From: GCA-2688775 sp035288865
GTDB taxonomy: Archaea > Nanobdellota > Nanobdellia > Woesearchaeales > GW2011-AR4
DNA length: 64,000 nucleotides
NCBI GenBank assembly: GCA_035288865.1
Contig: DATDZA010000024.1
Span: 1 to 64,000 of the forward strand
Direction of reading: 5' to 3'
Both the position numbers and the translations under genes were made by a program. Of the stretch, positions 59,683 through 64,000 are shown in pieces; position 1 is the first letter of the stretch; each line of letters begins with the position of its first letter. Under the pieces are notes generated by a model, which saw nothing but the letters and a program-made list of their open reading frames with translations, did not search any database and was not told the DNA's origin.

Positions 59683-60441
59683 TTATTTTGCGGTCCATCC
59701 GCCATCAACAACTAAGTTATGTCCTGTAATGAAGCTCGACTCATCAAGCGCCAAGAACAAAGCAGCGTTTCCAATGTCTTCTGGTTTTCCGACTCGTCCA
59801 ACTGGCGTGTTTTCCAGAAAATTTTTCTTCGTCGCAGCATCTTCTATCATTTTTTTTGTCATATCCGTCTGGATTACTCCGGGATTTATCGCATTTACAG
59901 TTACTCCATACTGCGCAAAATCAAGTGCCGCTTCCCTGGTTAATTCTGTAACCCCCCCTTTTGAAGCGCAGTAAGCGCTTATGCCAGGAAATCCAACCAG
60001 TCCTGCAATTGATGAGATATTTATCACTCTGCCGCCTTTTCCCCGCTTGACCATCTGCTGCACTGCATATTTTGTGCAAAGAAAAACTCCTTTAAGGTTG
60101 ACATCAAGTTGCCTGTTCCAGTCTTTTTCTGTCAGTGTCAATATTGTCCCCATCACTAAAATTCCGGCATTGTTGACAAGAATATCCAACTTGCCAAATT
60201 TCTTGATGGCTTTTTCAACCAAATTCCTGACGTGCCTTTCATTTGAAACATCAGCAACAACAAATATCGCATCGCTTCCTAGATTTTTTACTTCGGATAC
60301 AACTCCATTTCCTTCCCTAACATTCTTATGACTGTTAACAACAATTCTGCACCCCTCTTTTGCAAGAGATAATGCAATACCCCTGCCAATACCCCTGTCA
60401 GAGCCTGTAACTATGGCAACCTTCCCTTCAAGTTTTTTCAT
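59683..60441 (-). CDS. Short-chain dehydrogenase/reductase (FabG-like)
   Basis: This 252-residue classical SDR has the NAD(P) motif TGSDRGIGRGIALSLAKEG (residues 12-30), NNAG (ILVNNAGILVMGTI), catalytic Ser in NISSIAGLVGFPG and the YxxxK motif in AYCASKGGVTELTREAALDF. Length and layout match FabG-type 3-oxoacyl reductases, though DPANN archaea generally lack fatty acid synthesis, so a different substrate is possible. A GGTG site precedes the ATG. Its link to the metal genes on both sides is unclear; it may just share the neighbourhood. Confidence 0.9.
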   Translation of the reverse strand: MKKLEGKVAIVTGSDRGIGRGIALSLAKEGCRIVVNSHKNVREGNGVVSEVKNLGSDAIFVVADVSNERHVRNLVEKAIKKFGKLDILVNNAGILVMGTILTLTEKDWNRQLDVNLKGVFLCTKYAVQQMVKRGKGGRVINISSIAGLVGFPGISAYCASKGGVTELTREAALDFAQYGVTVNAINPGVIQTDMTKKMIEDAATKKNFLENTPVGRVGKPEDIGNAALFLALDESSFITGHNLVVDGGWTAK

Positions 60442-60551
60442 TTTTACACCTTTTCATTTTCAAAATTACAAACTAACGGCAGCCTTTCCCCTTTCCCATC
60501 AAAACCACCTGAGCAACTGTACCAAATTTAGTGCTTTAATATACTTTCGTA

Positions 60552-61055
60552 TTACTCCTTGCAGCAATCCACAATTTTTTTTACTATTCCTGAAAATTTA
60601 TCAAAAAATCCGTTTACGTTATTTTTTTGTTCAAAATTAGCATTCAGTGTTTTAGTTTCAACTAGCTTCAAATTTATCGCAAAAAACAATGAATACAAGT
60701 TAAACGCCGAAGCAAAAAACATATTTGCATCTTGCTTGTTTTCTTTTGCAAGCTCTTTTGTTCCGACTTCTATAAGCCTCATGCTTGAAGCCAAAAGATG
60801 CTTGCTGATGCACCATTCTTCACCTTGAGGATTTACCACAATTTTTGCCAATAATTTTTTGCGAAGCTCCCGTATGGAATTCAGCATCTCAAGATATTTT
60901 TCATCATTAGTCTTCATCGCTGTAAAATAGAAATGCTCTTCCAAGCTGATTAAATTCATCAGGGCAATGCTCAGGTCCTCATCCCTTGACAAGTCAACAC
61001 TGCCTTTCTTTATTTTCTCAATCTTTGAAATCCATTTTTTAACATCTTCTTCCAT
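60552..61055 (-). CDS. Helical protein ending the Cys-rich operon
   Basis: This 167-residue protein is almost all helical and soluble, with no signal peptide (SKIEKIKKGSVDLSRDEDLS, LRKKLLAKIVVNPQGEEWC, KHLLASSMRLIEVGTKELAK, and others). It has two adjacent Cys near the end (IVDCCKE). The family is unrecognised, though similar small helical proteins occur in related archaea. The start ATG 61055 comes one base after the stop of the membrane protein gene, with AGGTG seven bases upstream, so it is coupled to the Cys-rich operon. It may be a cytoplasmic partner of the membrane proteins. Confidence 0.68.
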   Translation of the reverse strand: MEEDVKKWISKIEKIKKGSVDLSRDEDLSIALMNLISLEEHFYFTAMKTNDEKYLEMLNSIRELRKKLLAKIVVNPQGEEWCISKHLLASSMRLIEVGTKELAKENKQDANMFFASAFNLYSLFFAINLKLVETKTLNANFEQKNNVNGFFDKFSGIVKKIVDCCKE

Positions 61056-61056
61056 C

Positions 61057-61599
61057 TCAAGCACCTGCGGTAAAATACATAGTCAATCCGGCTATTGCCA
61101 AAGATAAAACAGTGAAAGCAACTCCCTGATATGGAAATAAAACTTTTCCCCTTATTTTTTTAACGTAAGCGTGCAGCAAATAGGCAAGGACTGCAACTAC
61201 CCCTCCAATCAAGCTTCCAAAAAGTATTTTATTGATCCAGTATACTTTATTTAATAGAGAGCCTGCTGCGCCAAACCATAAAATAGGGGCGTAAATGTAT
61301 TCATCACTTAGGTAAATCAATGGTATCACCGTCAGCAAAAACGATGCTAAAACTATAAGGGGCAATTGAAACTTGAAATATTTCTTGACTTTAAGCCCAA
61401 TCCATAAGCCCGTTGAAATTCCAAATGCTCCAATCAATAAGCCAATAATTGAAACATCAACTCCATAATATTTTGCAGATATGGCGGCTGCCCCAACTGC
61501 AACAGTGCAAAGCGGGCAATGTGCATGGGCTAGAGGAATCAAATTAATAGCCAAAATAAAAAAAATCAAAAGAAAAAATAATTTATTCCTCATCAGCAT
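61057..61599 (-). CDS. Exported Cys-rich membrane protein with CxxC start motif
   Basis: This 180-residue protein has a signal peptide (LFFLLIFFILAINLIPLAHA) directly followed by HCPLCTVAVGAAAI, placing a CxxC pair at the outer face just after cleavage, and then four or five membrane helices (GVDVSIIGLLIGAFGIS, LPLIVLASFLLTVIPL and others). A thiol or metal site at the membrane surface is suggested. It overlaps the preceding gene by a few bases and is coupled to the following helical protein, so it is the third of four genes in one operon. I do not recognise the family. Confidence 0.72.
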   Translation of the reverse strand: MLMRNKLFFLLIFFILAINLIPLAHAHCPLCTVAVGAAAISAKYYGVDVSIIGLLIGAFGISTGLWIGLKVKKYFKFQLPLIVLASFLLTVIPLIYLSDEYIYAPILWFGAAGSLLNKVYWINKILFGSLIGGVVAVLAYLLHAYVKKIRGKVLFPYQGVAFTVLSLAIAGLTMYFTAGA

Positions 61600-61889
61600 C
61601 CGCCAACCATCCCCGAGCCTGAGGGATTAGAGCCGGATGGCGAACCGGATGGCAAGACTCCATGATGCTCGTACATCATCTTTTCGTCATCAGTCCATCC
61701 GCTCATATCGACCCCACTAACAGCATTTCCAGTAACTTGATTATTTGCTACAGATCCCTTTAGCAAGTTTATCTGAAATGACTGGAATACTGAAACCAAG
61801 AAAACCAAGACAACCATTCCAACCAAAAGATAATTTTTCATGCCATTCTCTATTTTTTTATTTTTGCAGCAATCGTGTTCTTCTTCCAT
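61593..61889 (-). CDS. Single-pass exported protein of the Cys-rich operon
   Basis: This 98-residue protein starts MEEEHDCCKNKK in the cytoplasm, has one membrane helix (YLLVGMVVLVFLVSVFQSFQ) and an outer tail with VTGNAVSGVDMSGWTDDEKM and a Gly/Ser/Pro-rich end GSGMVGGC finishing in Cys. GGTGA precedes ATG 61889. The helix region FQSFQINLLK resembles FNAYQISQLK of the neighbouring 220-residue protein, so the two may share ancestry. The double Cys at the N terminus and terminal Cys suggest thiol or metal involvement. Its stop overlaps the next gene. Confidence 0.68.
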   Translation of the reverse strand: MEEEHDCCKNKKIENGMKNYLLVGMVVLVFLVSVFQSFQINLLKGSVANNQVTGNAVSGVDMSGWTDDEKMMYEHHGVLPSGSPSGSNPSGSGMVGGC

Positions 61890-61899
61890 GTTCATCACC

Positions 61900-62562
61900 T
61901 TAATTCTCAATATTTCTATACTTATTCGAAGCCAGATTAATTGGATTCAGTTCTATGCCTTTTGACTCCATCACAGCAGCCTTTTTTGCCATCTGCTCTG
62001 GGAAAAACAAAATCTTCCATTTGCTCAGTTCCTCGAGAATTCCGTCATCTGTGTAATCTGCTGGATGATTTTTTATCAGGTATTTCGCAACTCCCCTCAT
62101 CGCAAAGCTGTGCTGGCATCCGCAAGCAGCCTTTCCATCAGGGAATATTATGGAATCAGTTCCGCAGCAATACTCACAGCTTATCTGGCCTGCAACGGAA
62201 ATGTATCTTTTTAAGTCGTCCCCATTTAATGTAATCTGCTGGTCAAGCATTCCGAGCTTTTTTATAGTTGCATCTGCTTTCTTTTGGTCTGCTGCAGAAA
62301 CGTCATCATAACTAATTTCCAATTCCCCGCCATAAATCTCAGGAATTCCTTTTGGAGTTATACTCAAATTCGTTTTGGTGCTTGCTGCTAAATTCGCCAT
62401 CGAATTTCTAGTTGCAGTATTCATATCGTTCATACCGCTAACGGAATTGCCAATGTGCTTTAGCTGGCTTATCTGATATGCATTGAACCCCATAATAAAT
62501 ACCACCGCAATCAAAATCCCAAAGCATAATTTCTCCAATGAATTCTTTTTCTCATTATCCAT
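61900..62562 (-). CDS. Exported protein with conserved Cys cluster (CEYCCG...CGC)
   Basis: This 220-residue protein has a short cytoplasmic N terminus, one membrane helix (FGILIAVVFIMGFNAYQISQ) and an outer domain. Its central feature is ISCEYCCGTDSIIFPDGKAA followed by CGCQHSFAMRGVAKYLIKNH, that is C-x-x-C-C then C-x-C and His, about residues 131-155, which looks like a metal (copper or heme) or redox centre, distantly like PCYCGC-type domains. The later part is helical (GILEELSKWKILFFPEQMAK). It is the first gene of the operon, 45 bases after a TATA box with an adjacent palindromic operator, and starts with AAGGTGA upstream of ATG 62562. Confidence 0.75.
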   Translation of the reverse strand: MDNEKKNSLEKLCFGILIAVVFIMGFNAYQISQLKHIGNSVSGMNDMNTATRNSMANLAASTKTNLSITPKGIPEIYGGELEISYDDVSAADQKKADATIKKLGMLDQQITLNGDDLKRYISVAGQISCEYCCGTDSIIFPDGKAACGCQHSFAMRGVAKYLIKNHPADYTDDGILEELSKWKILFFPEQMAKKAAVMESKGIELNPINLASNKYRNIEN

Positions 62563-62606
62563 TCTATCACCTTCGAATTATCAATCTAGAATTTAGTATT
62601 TTGAAA

Positions 62607-62620
62607 CAGCTTTATAAGAT
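62607..62620 (-). promoter_or_regulatory. TATA box of the Cys-rich operon
   Basis: On the minus strand ATCTTATAAAGCTG, about 45 nt before ATG 62562. It sits immediately downstream (transcription-wise) of the palindromic operator and may overlap its flank. Confidence 0.6.
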
Positions 62621-62644
62621 AGCGGTGAAACTAGTTTCACAGCT
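62621..62644. promoter_or_regulatory. Palindromic operator upstream of the Cys-rich operon
   Basis: The core GTGAAACTAGTTTCAC at 62625-62640 is a perfect 16-bp palindrome, and the flanks extend it to 24 bp with one mismatched pair. It directly abuts the TATA region (62607-62620), the usual position of an archaeal repressor or activator site. A winged-helix protein gene lies just upstream (62683-63174). Confidence 0.7.
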
Positions 62645-62682
62645 ATTATAAATAACATACCTGCCCCAGTAATTAAGAATAT

Positions 62683-63174
62683 TTATTTCAGGACAATAAT
62701 ATTAGTCATTCCTCTTCTTTTTCTTTCTATGATGTCGCCCGATTCTAATTTATCCAGAATTCTTGTTGTCTTAACTTTGCTAAATCCAGTCCCCTTTATA
62801 ATATCGCTTTGGTAAACAGAGCCGCTATTGCCTTTTATGATGCTGTAAATATTTTTCTCTTCTTCGCTCATCTTTGATAAATCAATCAGCTTGAATTCTT
62901 TCTTAGCCTCATGCGCAATAGACTTGTGAAAAAATAGCATGTAAAGCCCGGACCCAAGAATCAAAAATCCTATTCCAAATGCAAGCAGAATCATCCATGA
63001 AGTGTTGCTCTTATGCGCTGGGCATTGAGTCATATCCCAATTATTTTTGGTAAAAGTGTCGCAAAGAAGCGCATTTGAATTGTCAGTGTTTATTTTTATG
63101 AAAGTAAGTACGAATAATAATATCAGGGAGAATCCTATCATCACAGCGCCAAGAGTCTTGATGTTACTTTCCAT
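62683..63174 (-). CDS. Membrane-anchored winged-helix regulator
   Basis: This 163-residue protein has two membrane helices (residues 7-26 and 60-82) with a short outer loop containing two Cys (ALLCDTFTKNNWDMTQC), and a C-terminal winged-helix domain: EEEKNIYSIIKGNSGSVYQS, IIKGTGFSKVKTTRILDKLE, SGDIIERKRRGMTNIIVLK. This is the plan of archaeal membrane-tethered transcription regulators. Its own TATA-like box ATATTTAAATAA lies at about 63195-63206 with leaderless spacing. It sits directly upstream of the Cys-rich operon and its operator, so it is the prime candidate regulator, perhaps sensing thiol or metal state through the outer Cys pair. Confidence 0.75.
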   Translation of the reverse strand: MESNIKTLGAVMIGFSLILLFVLTFIKINTDNSNALLCDTFTKNNWDMTQCPAHKSNTSWMILLAFGIGFLILGSGLYMLFFHKSIAHEAKKEFKLIDLSKMSEEEKNIYSIIKGNSGSVYQSDIIKGTGFSKVKTTRILDKLESGDIIERKRRGMTNIIVLK

Positions 63175-63233
63175 GAGGCATAGTAAAACTCATTTATTTA
63201 AATATGTTGCTAACTACTCAATTGTAGGTGGAT

Positions 63234-64000
63234 TCATTCAATGTCTGCTCTTTTCAGCCTGTACAGCATATAAATCCCCAACAAAAATAGGGGAAAACTC
63301 AGCAGTTGCCCCATCGTAAAATAATTGAATACAAATCCTACCTGCTCATCCGGCTGCCTGAAGAATTCCATAATTGCCCTCAACAATCCGTATAAAGTTA
63401 CAAAACTCCAGAACATAAACCCTTTCGGCAGCTTCTTGTCTTTTACAAACCACAAAACAGCAAAAATAAAAAAATTTTTTAGGGACTCATAAATCTGGGA
63501 AGGGTGCCTGCATCCGCCCGGAAGATTTGCAACATACTGGTTTTTTGAATAATCAATGCACCATGAAACATTTGTAGCCCTGCCGTACAGTTCAGCATTG
63601 ATAAAATTCCCTATCCGTCCCAGCGCCAAAGCCAACGCAACCGGTATTACTACAATGTCTGCAATATCATAAAAATCAATTTTTTTCTTCCTGCAGAAAA
63701 AGTATACTGCAATTATTGCTCCAATCATTCCTCCATGAAAGCTTAATCCGCCGTGCCAAACAGCAATTATTTCAAAAGGATTTTTGATATAAAATAAAAA
63801 ATTATAAAACAAAATATAAACGATTCTGGCTCCCGACACAACACCTATCAATAAATACAAAATCAAATCAGCTGCATCATCTTTTGTCATATTCCAAGCT
63901 TTTCTTTTGGCTAGATAGTATATCAAAAAATAGGTTATCATGAAGCCAAGAGCATAAAATAAGCCATAGTACCTTATCTGCACGGGCCCAAGCTGCAAAA
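63234..64000 (-). CDS. lgt: Prolipoprotein diacylglyceryl transferase (partial at window end)
   Basis: This is Lgt, which attaches diacylglycerol to the lipobox cysteine of lipoproteins. At least 254 residues are seen, with QIRYYGLFYALGFMITYFLI, the HGGLSFHGGMIGAIIAVYF motif (catalytic His-Gly), the arginine/asparagine signature RIGNFINAELYGR and the family end PDEQVGFVFNYFTMGQLLSF. The reading frame is still open at the right edge, so the true start lies beyond 64000. It implies lipid-modified surface proteins in this organism; the orphan at 4473-4976 has a lipobox-like signal. Confidence 0.93.
   Translation of the reverse strand, partial: LQLGPVQIRYYGLFYALGFMITYFLIYYLAKRKAWNMTKDDAADLILYLLIGVVSGARIVYILFYNFLFYIKNPFEIIAVWHGGLSFHGGMIGAIIAVYFFCRKKKIDFYDIADIVVIPVALALALGRIGNFINAELYGRATNVSWCIDYSKNQYVANLPGGCRHPSQIYESLKNFFIFAVLWFVKDKKLPKGFMFWSFVTLYGLLRAIMEFFRQPDEQVGFVFNYFTMGQLLSFPLFLLGIYMLYRLKRADIE

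Noticed and set aside
1..64000. CRISPR arrays, insertion sequences and transposases
   Set aside because: No regularly spaced repeats and no transposase or integrase proteins were found in any frame I read.

Overview
The window is an A+T-rich archaeal chromosome segment, most likely from a DPANN lineage of the Woesearchaeota/Pacearchaeota kind. The archaeal call rests on RNA polymerase subunits split into A'/A'' and B'/B'', the archaeal gene order rpoH-rpoB2-rpoB1-rpoA1-rpoA2-rpl30e-nusA-rps12-rps7, many TATA boxes placed 20-25 nt before start codons (leaderless mRNAs), tRNA genes interrupted by introns, and archaeal-type PEP carboxylase, XPD-like helicase and eL41. The DPANN placement is an inference from protein style (many short membrane proteins, Cys-rich exported proteins, orphans); no 16S gene is present to fix it.

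Layout. 1-3.9 kb: a CcdA/TlpA-like thiol-redox pair, an endonuclease IV-like protein, small proteins and a decayed CxxC mini-gene. 3.9-14.8 kb (minus strand): ribosomal/RNA polymerase operon headed by two tRNA genes (Asp-GUC, Lys-UUU), each with two apparent introns; two orphan genes are embedded in the operon. 15-24.5 kb: eL41, a putative zinc protease, then a one-carbon-to-purine group (glyA, folD, purN, purH) with a flavin reductase and a CoA-binding protein. 24.5-31.7 kb: orphans, a PH-domain membrane protein, a DUF1761 protein, an XPD-family helicase, winged-helix and tandem small membrane proteins, and tRNA-Val(CAC) with a 14-nt intron. 31.7-40.5 kb: one 2913-residue surface protein combining a subtilisin (S8) and a thermolysin-type (M4) protease with PKD, PEGA and Cys-rich repeats. 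40.5-53.5 kb: a VapBC pair, SemiSWEET, DUF59 protein, an 844-residue Cys-repeat surface protein, TrhO, DedA, Tag-like glycosylase, DEAD-box helicase, DUF763, PEP carboxylase, radical SAM protein. 53.5-64 kb: Lrp-type double regulator, TlpA-like thioredoxin, copper ATPase with small membrane partners (including a hidden 44-residue gene), a Met-rich exported protein, an SDR dehydrogenase, a tight four-gene operon of Cys-rich exported/membrane proteins behind a palindromic operator, a membrane-bound winged-helix regulator, and lgt (cut by the window end).

How the parts fit. GlyA and FolD feed one-carbon units to 10-formyl-THF, which PurN and PurH consume. CcdA, two TlpA-like proteins, CopA and the Cys/Met-rich exported proteins suggest a cell-surface thiol and copper handling system; Lgt implies lipid-anchored proteins, and at least one orphan carries a lipobox-like signal. 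About ten orphan genes share a low-lysine, arginine-richer composition unlike the Lys-rich core genes around them, and several sit inside core operons. The strongest candidates for something undescribed are the operator-controlled Cys-rich operon (60.5-62.7 kb), the double-protease giant, and the multi-intron tRNAs.
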